A stretch of DNA of 64,000 nt. Origin: Prunella strophiata (taxonomy: Eukaryota > Chordata > Aves > Passeriformes > Prunellidae). The notes under the pieces are model-generated. The model was not told the origin of the DNA, did no database searches, and saw only the letters and a list, made by a program, of their open reading frames with translations. Shown piece after piece: positions 12,957 to 25,600 of the stretch (position 1 is the stretch's first letter; every line of letters begins with the position of its first letter). Location of the stretch: positions 1 through 64,000 of the forward strand of contig JAZBQD010000031.1 of NCBI GenBank assembly GCA_036583965.1, read 5' to 3'. The position numbers and the translations under genes are program-made.

Positions 12957-13586
12957 GGCATCTCACCCCCAGAAGAGCTGTGGCACTGCATCTTGCCCCC
13001 AGAAGAGCTGTATGTCCTAGGTTGCAATGCAAGATATATTTTATTACCATCTCCATGCACTGTTAAAATTAGGAGGGGGCAGTGTTCTCCTTATATCTTA
13101 TCTCCTACCACGGGATTGTCTCCTGTTAATGGTTCTGTTAATGGCCCATCAAGGCCTTATCACATGACCCATAGAAGCTACAATTGTCCATTGTGAGATG
13201 CTCTGCCCAAGGGGAGGAGCAGGCATTTTCACGGGGATAAAGCCTGGGCTTTGAAACTGAACGGGAGCCCTGTTCACTGGACTCCAGAGAATGCAGGCTG
13301 CTGCTGGCTGCTGGGACCACGATTTCGGTGGGACCATTTCACTGGGACTGCTACCATCACTTCAGCTAGAAGGGATATCAGGTCGTATTCTGACTCTGTC
13401 AGTTTTTGTTTTTTTTTTTTTTGTTCTCTTTCCTTTGCATGTATTTTATTTTAGTTTTTTATTAAATTGTATTTCTGACTTAGAGTGTCTCACTAGTTTT
13501 TACTTTCAAACTAGCAAACTGTAGCACAGCATCTCATCCCCAGGAGACCTGGAGCTCAGCATCTCGCCCCCAGGAGAGCTCATCTG
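12957..13586. repeat. Roughly 30-bp tandem repeat split by an LTR
   Basis: Units of the form GCATCTCGCCCCCAGGAGAG plus about 10 bp lie at 12957-13012 and 13524-13586. The two halves are separated by the 0.5-kb LTR-like element. Confidence 0.7.
13013..13518 (+). mobile_element. Solo LTR-like insertion
   Basis: Begins TGTCCTAGGTTGCAATGC, ends after a T-rich U3/R-like segment with ATTAAA at 13461, and is flanked by CTGTA on both sides (13008-13012 and 13519-13523), as expected of a retroviral target-site duplication. The start resembles a bird LTR I recall. No internal coding sequence is present. The right end lacks a clean CA. Confidence 0.6.
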
Positions 13587-13589
13587 CTG

Positions 13590-15640
13590 CTTGTTAACTG
13601 ATGAAATAACTCAAACAGGACAAGCTGTCTTGTACCAACTTAGTTTGGTGCCATGGGATCAACACTCCAGGCTGACAATGAACACCTTACTGTGGGAGTG
13701 AGACCTGTGGGAGGGAAAGATAAGCTGGATTTCTCACTGATGGGCACCTCACTTCATAGAAAAGCTACAGAAGTTACACCAAACTCTCCCAAAGCAGAAA
13801 TCTGCTCATTCCCTGTAAATGTGTGGAGTTTCTCTCCAGAGCAGGGAGCCTGCTTTGCAGTTACTCCACTGGACAGTGAGTGAGAGGACTCTGGGTACAC
13901 CATTGTCATTTAGTGTTAAATTCCATTTGACTCCTAATCAATACTCTTTTCTTTTGCTAACTTTAAAATAGGTACCTTGATATCATGCACTTTTATGTAA
14001 TCTACTAGTAGTTCTTCCTTGTTTATACTGTGTAGTAAAGACCTTTTTTCTGTTATCTCCTGTCTGTTCAATAAATAACTGAGTTTATAAATTGACCTGA
14101 TTTGCCATCCTTAGAACTTGTGGGCCAGAGTGCTTTCTTAAATTTAAGCTGTTGCCAAAAATCTGAGGATAAGACAGGGCTTGCCTGAAGCTCCCACTTG
14201 TTTCATGACATTTTTGTCATAGTTGAAGAGAGGATGGCAAACAACTTAGAGAAACAGACAAAAGGCTTAGCAGATTACCTGCAAAGGCACAGTTTTCATA
14301 TTGAAACTGACAACCCTTGGCCAGTAGATAACTGGTATGAGTGGGAAAAAACGTAGGAGAAAATAGATGAAAAATGGGGACTGCTGAAAGATAAAAAAGG
14401 AGAAAGTATTATTTGTAATGTGCTGGCACTATGTTTAAAATCTGCACAGCAATGAAGGGAACAGATGATAAAATGGTAATTTGAGAAATGAAATAAAGGA
14501 AAGAAATTTAATTGGTATTGTAAAATTGTCTCTATGATACTGAAATGACAAATTGGAACAACAGTTAAAAGAATCCAAGGGGAATGACAAATACCTGGGA
14601 AGAAAATTTAAAATTGACATTACTAAAAAAAACCAGAGATGATCATATCCCAGGAGTCGAATTTTGGAATGTTTTATGGAATTGTCTGAGTAGTTCTTAC
14701 TTCTTATATTTACATAGTCTGTTCACGCCAGGTCCAGCCTGTGCTTCAACTTAGTGCCACTCTGAGCCCTCAGTCTGCAGGGAAATGAACATTTTGGGAA
14801 GTTCTTACAGCTCTATTGAGTGCTGTAAGGGTTAGGATGATTTTCGGGAAGCAGGCTGTCCATCCAGACCTGTTTCCTTCCCTCTCCCTATCAGATTGTC
14901 CCTTGGCAAGGTCAAGGGGAGACCGGGATCTGTAAAATGTGACTGTCCGTGTCCTCCTGAGGCTGGAGCCATTTGCTATCAATGCTGATGGAGTGGGAGG
15001 TGCTAAAGACTGAAAACCCCTTCTTTTCCCCTGAATCCCAGGACACTGTGCCCATAAAAAGCTCCTCTCTTTGTGGCACCTTAAGGATACTCCCCAAGGC
15101 AGCAGGCAGAGGAACCTGTTATGGGTCAGCATGGGAACAGTCAGGACTCACTGAGCACAGCCAGAGGTGTTGGGATGAGGTCACCCCTTGGGCTACTGTC
15201 ACAGGTTAGGTCAGCATGGTTCCTTGTGAACATTCCCATAGGACCATACACAGAATTCCACCATGGACATAGTGCTGTAAAATCTTGGTGGCCACAGTTC
15301 AGAACTTGGTGAAACTGAAGTAAAGTTGAAGGGTTTATCCACTTGAGAAGAGTGGTGAAGAGAAGTAGTGGTGCTAGCTAACCCATGCCAGACTTCCACT
15401 TGGAGACCTACCCAGTGAGGCTACCCCTTTGTGTGGAGGAGAAAACCCCAAAGATTCAGGGTCCAGACTGCTAAACTGCAAGTGAACATCTGTGTCTGTG
15501 GTGCCTACCAAGAAAATAAGTATTAGCCAGTTTCTAAGCACTTGTCTGTATTCCACGTAAGCACCCATCTATGGAAATGCCTCTGCTTTAAGTAACCTAG
15601 GGATATATGCAGCCAGTATATAACCATGTACATTTCTGTT
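13590..15640. other. Unassigned region, possible retroviral LTR/leader remnant
   Basis: An AATAAA at about 14069-14074 is followed by sequence that could be an LTR end and leader; nothing coding survives. The rest to the GPN1 3' end shows no gene. Confidence 0.25.
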
Positions 15641-16301
15641 CTCAGCCAAATTAAGCTAGAGACTTTTTATTACTTTTCCTTCCTGGGAACCTTCTTCGCT
15701 CAGGATTTTCCTGGGAGGCATCTGTACCCTGTCTGTATAATGTAATTAAGAAACATCTGCTGCACATCCATACAGATGGGTTGCAAGCACAGGGAAAAAA
15801 GTCACACTTCATAACAGTGCTTAAAATGAAATTTCCTTCTGTTATTGTCACACATTTGTTAGTACATAAAATATATTTAATACAAACCAAACCATCAAAC
15901 AGTAAGTAGATTGATAAAGTTCAGTACAGCATCACTTGTGCCCTGGCTGCAGCAGACACCTGGCTGCACATGCGAATGGAACACATTTCTGGGGACCAGT
16001 TAGTGCTGCAGACACTAATGCTGCCAGAGCTCAAAATCTAAGCTCTCAACAGATAGATGTGAAGAATCTAGAGGAAAAGAAACTGCTATCTGATTCCCTC
16101 AGCTTCAGGAAGCCATGGTGGCAGATGGCAAACTGTGCATTCAGTTGGGTCCAAGATCTTTAACTCACATGACCAACAGTTACTGCAGAAAGAGAAATAA
16201 AAATCTATCAGAGGAAGCAGTTCACAAATAGAAGTCTTCACGCATGGTTCCATGCAAGTTTCTTTATGCTGTTCCTTCCAAACCTTCTGTTTGTGAAGGT
16301 C
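15640..16301 (-). other. GPN1: GPN1 3' UTR and candidate poly(A) signals
   Basis: Downstream of the stop codon, read on the minus strand, an ATTAAA lies at 15876-15881 and an AATAAA at 15666-15671. Either would give a 3' UTR of about 0.4-0.65 kb. Which one is used cannot be told from sequence. Confidence 0.5.
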
Positions 16302-16393
16302 TCATTCATTCAGGTTGCTTTTTCTCTGGCATTTCATCCGCACGTCTTGCATGAAGTTTCTGAAGGCTGGTTCTTCATGACTCTCCTCAGTCA
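16302..16393 (-). CDS. GPN1: GPN1 coding exon 14, terminal
   Basis: Encodes [20 protein letters not shown] and [10 protein letters not shown], then TGA at 16302-16304. [11 protein letters not shown] matches the human tail; the last dozen residues diverge. Acceptor cccccag. Confidence 0.93.
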
Positions 16394-19300
16394 CTGGGGG
16401 AAGAAACGATAGTTCAGCACTCTTCTACCTCTGTTACTGACAAAAGCTAGAGTCGGGATAGTCAGAACAACACAGAATGTCTGTTGGATCTTCAACTACA
16501 TTACAGGGCAAAGGAAAGAAGTGATCCAAAACACCAATGGAACAGGAAAAGAATGAAGATTAAGTCTGTGAGCTATAGAAGAGAAAAATCACCCTCTAAG
16601 AACTTAGAAGATTGCTCCAAGACCATAGTCACAGCAAAAGCCACAGCCAGGGGCAGAAACTGTAAGGTCAAAGAGATGATAAAACAGCTGAGCATCAATC
16701 AGGTTCAGAGGTCACTGTGTGCTTCAAGCCTAACAAGTTTTCTGGTTTATGTGTGTTATACATCTATTAATTACTTACATAGAAAACTTACAATTGAACT
16801 CTCACAGAGGTTGGAGAGTGATAGCACTGACCAAACATTGCAGCTGGGCTTCTGCTATGAACTCTGACACATGTATTTAGGTGACTGTTTGCTTATTTTC
16901 TAGGCTCTCTTTACAGTCCACCCAGGTAATGAAATACAGAGGGGATTTCCTGACTAGAGGTGCAGTTCCAGGCCTCATTCCCTTACCTTCATGATCAATG
17001 TCATCAGTATCACTCTCCCTCTCTTCTTCCTCTTCATTGAGAGTTCCTCGTGTAAGGATTAGCTCAGAGGGACCCATTGCAGAAGCATCATCAGGTCCTT
17101 GAAGGGAAAAGAAATGGTTGTACACAAACCTGCTCACTAAAGGTATGGTATAATTAACACTGACAACTTTTATCTGCACATGAACACAACAATTAACACC
17201 TGCTCTGAAAGGACAGAAAACTGCTCCTGGATCCCAAAGACACAGGACAGACTTCATCAGTTCCTTACTGTCGTAAGGAACAGTGCAGTCAACAGCACAG
17301 CTCTCCCATATTCTAATCTGTTTCACCTTTTCTAAAGTACCTCATTATTTTTACTATTATTATTTTTACTATTTCTGCTGCTTTAGCTGCACAGGAGGGT
17401 TTCCTGCACACCTGTGACTGACAGAGGAAGAGCTAAGTGTGGCCAATCCCACAGGAACTAAAGCCCCCCTCCTCTAACATGGAGCTGCTTTCACACTTTT
17501 GCTGTGGGAACAAACAAGCACTTCTCAACACAAACTCTTCAGAAAACTTCTGCAGTGAACTTGATCTTCCTGGTGAGGCACCTGCCAGTGTGCTGCCCTG
17601 CACACACACACTGCCCATGTCCTTCCACAAGTGTTCCAGATGCTCTCTCTTTTGTTTCTCCTGAGCTTCCTCCTGTAGACAGAGAGTTACATGTGGATTC
17701 TGAGAATATTTAAAATATCAGTAGAAAAGTAACCTCACACAAACCCAGCAGTCTGTCCCCCAGCCAGAGTGCAAGTCACTGAGCAGATCTCACATTACAA
17801 CTAAGGTTAGATAGAACTTTTGACCAAACACAGACAGCAACCTCCAGCACCGGCAGACTTCTAGAACATTTTCAGAAGCATCAGGAAGCCAAACTCAGTG
17901 CAGCTGTGCCTGCAAAGAACTGTCCTTTGGACATCCACAACTCAAGGTGAGCAGAGCTACTGATTTTGGCACTGCAGATCAGTCTCTGTTACTGCTTAAG
18001 TCAAACCAGTACACTTCACTGGTACAGGAAGATACAAGGATAGCCTCAACAAATTACTCGAGAATTTATTTTCAAGAACTCTCTATCCTTCTGAATGGAA
18101 GATGCAAAACTATTTCCCAACCATTTTCTCACAATTAGCTTAAATACTAGCACTAAAGAAGCAAACAATATGCATTTTATAAAACATCTTTATTCTTGTA
18201 AAGATATGCTCCACTATATCTAGGAAAAAAAAAAAAAAAGCAGATAGACTTCTTCAGGACAGCAGTTTTCCCACACTGAGTATGACTAGTAAATGAAATG
18301 TTAGACCCTCTCAACATAAAGGCAATTGTATGCATAAAAGTGACCTCAAGATACTCTCTCCAGGTGTACAACAGCCAAAACCACTTACCAGTGTTTTTCT
18401 CAGGCGTTCATATTCTGGACGATACTCTCTGAAAAGATAGAGTGCATTCAGTCTGAATCAACACATGATTTATATTAAGTAAGGATCATCTCAGAGGCTT
18501 CCTTCTACCCCAGAAAAAGTTTCCTCTAGGCTTTCATATTTGAGAGACATCTCAGAAGGACTAACACTACTTACTAACACCAAAGAAGCTGAGCAGAACA
18601 ATACCCCACCCAGATTTGGATTCTGAAACCAATGGATACAAAATAAGTGTACATACTTAATTGAAACAGCAAGAGTTCAAACCTTGATCACTGTACAGAA
18701 TTAGAGAAAAAATATCCCTTCACCTATTTAATGGCTTAGATAGCTTTTGCTTTTTCACTGAACAGAGAACACAAAAATTCACCTCTGAATAGTTCCTTTA
18801 CACTTGCCACTTTTTATGCTGATGCTTGAAGTTTATTAGAAATCCTAAACTAACTTGGCTAAAGAAGGTGTAGAGTCTTTCAAATCAAAGGAGTTACAAA
18901 TCAGTACCTTCAGGAAGTGCTCACTGGGCTGACTATCGCCTTACCTCTCGTATTCATCTACAGCTTTAGAAAGCTGGATAAAAAACTCATCTAGTCCTGT
19001 GCCGAGCACCGCAGAAACACCAACCACCTGCAAAAGAAACCACAACTGCAACTACAGCTACTACTACAGAGTAACTGAACCAGTCTCTAACAAAAAAAAA
19101 AAAAAAAAACAAACCCTAACAAATAATTACTAGTCTAAACCTAACAACAGCCATTTAATCAGCACAGTAGCACAAGAATGTGCAGTACCACTTCTGCTTC
19201 TATCCATCCTGCTTTTAAAATCTTTGTCCACTTGCTGTTCATGTTTGTTACCTCTGTGTTTTGGATGTTGCTGGTTTTCTGTTTGGTGAGTTGTTGCAGT

Positions 19301-22300
19301 ATTTTCGGAGGGTGTTTCTTTGGGGAAGGGGGTTTGGTTTTTTTGACAAGTTGGGCATTTCAAGAGAAAGTCAGGTCTTTCTGTCACTTATTTGTTTACT
19401 GTTAATAATCCAATCTGCACCTAGGGTTATAAGTAGCTAGTATGTGTCAGTGTAACAGAATCAGACAGAAAAATAGACAACAACGGACCTTCTGGCTCTG
19501 AAATTACATGTAATACTTTGCATTTAGCCACATCACACTTGGCCATGCAATCCAACCCTAGAACAGCAAGAGGCGGAGAATTCAATCAGCTACTGCAGCA
19601 ATACACTCAACATGCACATTTCCTTCCTTACTTGGACTTGTCTATCATTACACCTCTGGCCATTTGTTCTGTCTGTGTTAAATCAATTACCTAAAAATAC
19701 ATTTCATTAGCACTATTACTAGCCAGAATCTATCATCTTCTAACAAAAGTCCTTCCTCTTTTTTGAAAGCAAGACAGTCTCAACTACTCACTAACAAATG
19801 GAAGACTTTTTGCAATACAGCCTTGCACTTGGTCATTAATACAGCAAACATGAGACAGCTCTCCAAAGGATTTTAAGTATCACTATATACTGACATATGA
19901 TAATATTTATACTTTCCCTGCATTGAAGTACAAGCTGCAGTCTAGGCCACAATCATCACATGACCTGCTCTCCAGTCCAGCATTCTGACATGCAGAGAAA
20001 TATGACCTAGTTAACAAATAAGGAACAGGAAGTACTTCAATTCTGTATATGGCACCACTACAATCCCTTCTGAAAGTCCGTATATTGTTCCACATAAAAC
20101 TCGTACATTGTATCTGGCTACATTATCATTATCTATCTGAATGGAATCACTTATTTTCATTGTCTTTCTTTTAATAACCATAAAGCCAAGAAAGCTTGCT
20201 TTTTCTTTAGTAAAAGCTAATGACAAACACAATTAGCTGAAACCTTTATCGTTTCAGACTATGGGAACAGTAACAGCCTCCGATGCACAGGGTTTTCTGG
20301 ATTACTTTGTCTTCTCAAAACCTGGTTAAGTGAGAAAGAAACCCCAACTTCTTCTTGCCCAAGCAAATACGGGGATGCAGGGGGGAGAAGGTGTTTGTTT
20401 GGGTTTGGGATTCTTTCCATTCTTCCTGTATGCTAAATTGCACAACTGTACTAGACACTTTCTGAACAAGGAAAATTACCTCAGACAGGAAATACTGCAA
20501 CAAAGAATGCTGCCTCTCACCAGCCTATCTTCGCTTTCTTCTCATGATTAATCACAATTCAATATCCAATTATTCAGGGCTGCCAGTCAGCGTGACAAGT
20601 TACTGAAGTTACTGTGTTCAAACTAGCAAATCCTCAGTATGGCTCAATAACAGACTACAGTTCAAAAGGGCAGTAAAAAGACCCTTCACAGAAGGACAGA
20701 ATGGTTAGGATTGGGTGATATCTCTGGAGATCAACTACTCCAACTTCTCTGCCAAAAAAGCAGAATTAACTAGAACAGGTTGCCTCATGACTCGGTTTGT
20801 CTCCAAGGGTGGAGACTTCACAATTTCTCTGGACTATCTGTTCTAGTGCTCAATCAGTAAAAATGAAATATTTTTTCCCTCTTCTGCTTAAACATAATTT
20901 CCTGTATTTCACTTTGTGTCTATTGCCTCTTTTCCTTTCCCTGAGCACCAGTGAACAGTCTGCCTTTTGCCTTCCTTACACTCTATTCCTACTCTACATC
21001 AAAACCATTATTCTTGAGCTTTCTCTTGTCCAGGCTTTCATGAGAGGTAATAAACAAAAAAAAGACTCTTACCTTCAGTGAACTGTAAAATTCATCCAAC
21101 ACTAAACTCATGGAACGAGTCAGGTTACTGACATAGGAGGTCTCTTGATTCAGGGCATCCTGAAAAGTCTCAAAGTCCTGCATCCATTCCACTGCAAAAC
21201 TGTGGTCGATTATGTCAGTCTGGAAGGAGAAGGGAAAATATTCAGCAGTAATAATCTTAGCCATAGGCTGTTAAGTGGACAAATTAAAAAAAAAAAAACA
21301 ACCAAAAAACCAAAAAAAAAAAAAAAAAAAAAAAAAAAACCAAAAAAAAAAAAACCCCAAAAAAACCTATGTTGAGCGTATTTTCAAAATGTTAATCTTT
21401 TCAAAATACTCAGCCCTGGTCTGAAGTTTCTCAAGCTCTGTTTTTATCAAATCAACTACACAAATACCTGGAAAGAAGATGAACAACTGCTCAGGTTTAA
21501 GAAGGCAATGACTGTTTAAGGGAACAATTGCAGGTCTAAAGCCTTCTGTGACTTGCTGCAAAGGAACATTTAAACACTGCACACTGTACAATAAAGTTTA
21601 CAGCATAAATAGCAGATCGTACAAATGAGCTCAGGCAAGAGCAGCCCCCACTGAAATTCCAAACTTTCCTGATTTCCTGGGAGCTGAGGGAGCAGGTGCC
21701 ACTTCCATGCTGGGCAGCAGCCCAAGGATAGGGTCTCTGTAAACGTCAGCTGTGCTCCGACCAAAGGACATTACAACCCAAACTCAGTGCATGACAGTGG
21801 ACACAAACAGGTGAGATGGTTCCACAATTTTACATGGATTCATATACAAACAGTCTATTAAAAAGTTTCATCAACATCTTACCACAGGCATATCCACTCT
21901 CAGCACAATATGAGGTGCCTAAAACTCTGATATGTTTCATTTCCCTGCACCAATGGGAAGGAGAAAGATGAACTATTGCCTAGCATTACTCGCAAGATTT
22001 AAGACAGAACTAAGGGCCAAAGCCTGAGTACTTCAAATTCTATAAATAAAATAAAATCACCTCTACAAATTGCTTTTTTTTTCCCTCTGCAAATCTTAAA
22101 ATTCTAAAATCTGTTTGTCACTGCACATCTATAAGTTGCCCAGGATTCTTACATTCTTATCAAGAGTCAATTTTAAAAAAATTAAACTAAATTAAATTTT
22201 GTTAAAAATTCTTAAAATGCTGTTGCCTTTACTCTTTAGCAAAGGCAAACATTAAATTAAAATGAGGTCTGAAGTTACAAATCCTAAGCCTCAGGCCCAC

Positions 22301-22587
22301 CTTTCCTAACAATCAAGTCCCACTTTTAGTCTTTCAAAAGATATATTTCCTTAAGAGAGAACAATTTTCCTATCTCATGCCTTTTTCTATGGAAAAAACC
22401 TGCAAAAACTTAGTAGCTTATTCTAAAATTACTGTCTAGAGTTAGAGAGAAAACAGCATACAAAACCCTGCTCAGTAAGCAAGCAGGTCTCAAAACAGGG
22501 TTTGGGTCAGTGGGCAGACGGGTGGAGCTGGGGCACAGCAGACACTAACACTAAAAAATGGCACAGTAAAGGCACGGCCTGTGGGAA

Positions 22588-22629
<42 letters not shown>

Positions 22630-25600
22630 AGAGCCTGCTGCGCTGGGGATACAAATACAAATGATCTCTGTGGGCAGCAGCACTCACACCAAAAATCTAA
22701 CAGGATTCTTTCAATATCTGAAATTATTATGTTTGAAGAGAGCCATTAAACTCAAAAGCACCCCTTTAAGACTGCAAGTGCATTACATGGCAGTGGATGT
22801 GTATCTCTAGACTAGCTTCTGCCTCCCAGCAAATACTGGACCAAACACCTTCTGCTGAGTGTTGCCTGGTACAGTTTGTGGGACTCCTTCCTTGAAACCT
22901 GCAGGTGTTACACCACTCCCACTGTGAGTTATTAGCGTGCTGCAGGGTAGAAACAAGGAAGACAAATGCCATGTGGAAACAGGACGTGTAAGAGCAGGCT
23001 CCGTAACAACCTCCCCCTTACCTTACAGGGTTAAGTGTCTCTATAGCCCAGGCTTAAGGTCCCAAATGTGCTGCAAAGTGTTGGTGTCCTCTTTTGGGTG
23101 AAACTGTCCATCCCTGGTTATGCTTGCACCCCTTTTAGATTTGGTTGACGGCCTGCAGCCCCCTCCCAGTCTCTCTTTTCTAGAAAAGCCTATTATTGTG
23201 GCAAAACAAAGACACCACACCAAAGAAGCTGAGCAGAACAATACCCCACTAGGAAATGGAAATCAGAGCTTTGACTTACTTTGTTCATAACTACGATGAA
23301 AGGTAGCTTTGTCTTGTACAGGATACTGGGCAGGGAGACACAAAATGAAAGTTTAACATTAATTTAAAACTCACTAGAATAGAAAGCATGTTAAGCATAA
23401 GGAAGACTTAGGCAAAATTGAATACATTTGACATCAAAAGAAAATTATTTACCTCTGCAGCAATCAGAATGTAATTTTCGCCCACATCCTGCTTACAATC
23501 GTTGAACAAAATATACTTCCCCAAGATGTAAACACACATCTTTGAGGCAGAAAATCTCTGACACACCCAGTTGATTTTGGTTACCATTTTCTATGACTCT
23601 CAGATCCTAGTTTTTAACTACCTTTGCATTTTGCATTTGACTCAGACCTCAGGTTCTGAGAGATTGTGAACTGAGCAATGAATTCAAATAACACAGAACA
23701 TCTATAAAGAAAAACTACCTCAACACAAGAGCTCATACACTCATTTCACTGTATATGTGTTCACCTTTTGCTCAAACTAATGTCAGAAAATGCAGCATGC
23801 AGTAAGACATATTTTGCACACTATTATAGTGATACAGCTCCTGACCTTGATACAAGGATTGCAAGGGTTTTGAAAACATTTTACCAACATTTATGATGAA
23901 TTATGACAGCTCTAGCTATGCTGATCATTCTATAGGTATTTAGTCCCTGCTTTAGCATGAAAAAAAGAGATGAATTCATATATGAGAAAGAATACAATAA
24001 ATCAAGAACCGCTTGTTATGCTGAACTCACAACAAATCTTGAAAAATCTCTTGAAGTATCAATAACATTACAAAAAGAATAAGAAACTATGTATTTACAA
24101 GAAAGAACTTAAACTAGACTATCTTGGTACAGCTTAGGTAAATGTGTTTATAAGGGTTAGGGTTAGGGTCAGGGTTTAACATTGCCAACAGGCAATGTAA
24201 AATCTATTGTAACCAGCATTCACCACACCAAGGTCTCATGGATTATTTAATGCTTTCAGTGGAGTTTTGAGCCAGTGACCCCCATATGTCCATTGACACC
24301 TAATTTATTCTATTTTTCAATGAGAAAATCACTAAGAGAATAACCAAGCCATAGATGAAGTGGATATGAGACACCCTGGGCTGCACCAAGAGCAGCATGG
24401 GCAGCAGGGTTAGTAAGGTGAGTCTCCCTTTTCACGCTGTTCCCATCCCACCTGGAGCACTGCATCTAGGTCTGGAAACCAGGGTACAAGAAAGACGTGG
24501 AACAGTAAAATGGGCCCACAGGAGGCCATGCAAACCATTAGAGTACTCTCCTATGGAGACAGGCCAGAGAGTTGGGATTGTTCAGCCTGGAAAAGGCTTC
24601 AGGGAATCTTTATTGCAGCTTTTCAGTATACAAAGAGGTTTATAAGAAAAATGGAGAGTGACTTTTTATCAAGGCTTCTAGTGACAGGACAAGGGATAAT
24701 GGTTTTAAGCTGAAAGGGACATGCTGACAAAATTTTTCATGATGACAGCAGAGAGATATTGGAGTACACTGCACGGGGAAGCTGTGGTTCCCCATCCCTG
24801 GAAGCGTCAAAGGCCAGGTTGGATGGACCAATGTGGTCCAGTGGAAGGTGTCCCTGCCCACGGAAGAGAGCATGGACTAGATGGCCTTTAAAGATCCCTT
24901 TAAACCCAAACTATTCCATGATTCCCCTCAAAAGTAACTATTAAAGAGACACAGCAATTGAAAGAGATGGGCTGCTTTTACAGCCTTTCTTACCTGCAGG
25001 CATAGAGCATGTTGGACATAAAAGTGATAGGGTTAGTACTGCGAGACGTGTCCATCACATAGACAACAACCGAAGGGAAAGAGGAGGCCTGGGAACACCA
25101 AGTCAGAGACAGTTTGATTAGAAATTCGCTGCTCAACAGCCAGGTCATTCACACAGCTTCACTGTCCAATCATGCCAAAAGCACTTACCAAGGCCTCAGT
25201 TATGATGGTTCCTGATGCTGACCAAGTAAATACCTCAATTTGCCCTGGTGTGTCAATAACAACATACCTGGTAAGAACAGTAACAAACATCCCCCAAACA
25301 ACAATAAGGGAAAATTAGTTAAGCACAAGGTCCTGTTCTGACTAGATTATTACCAGCATACAATGGCAAATAACATGCTTATTCTATAACAGATGAGAAA
25401 AGCTTCTCTCAAACACTAATGAGATTTATGGGCATGCCTGAAAATCTCCTGTATGAATTTTATAACTAAGAAGCATGTACTCTCATGAGTTGAAGGCATC
25501 AATTTGCCAGACAGTTAGCAGTGCAAAATCTTCAGAAAAATAATTAATTGCTGCCTATTTGAACAGTGTGTGAGAGAAAATGATAGTCTAATAGAAGACA

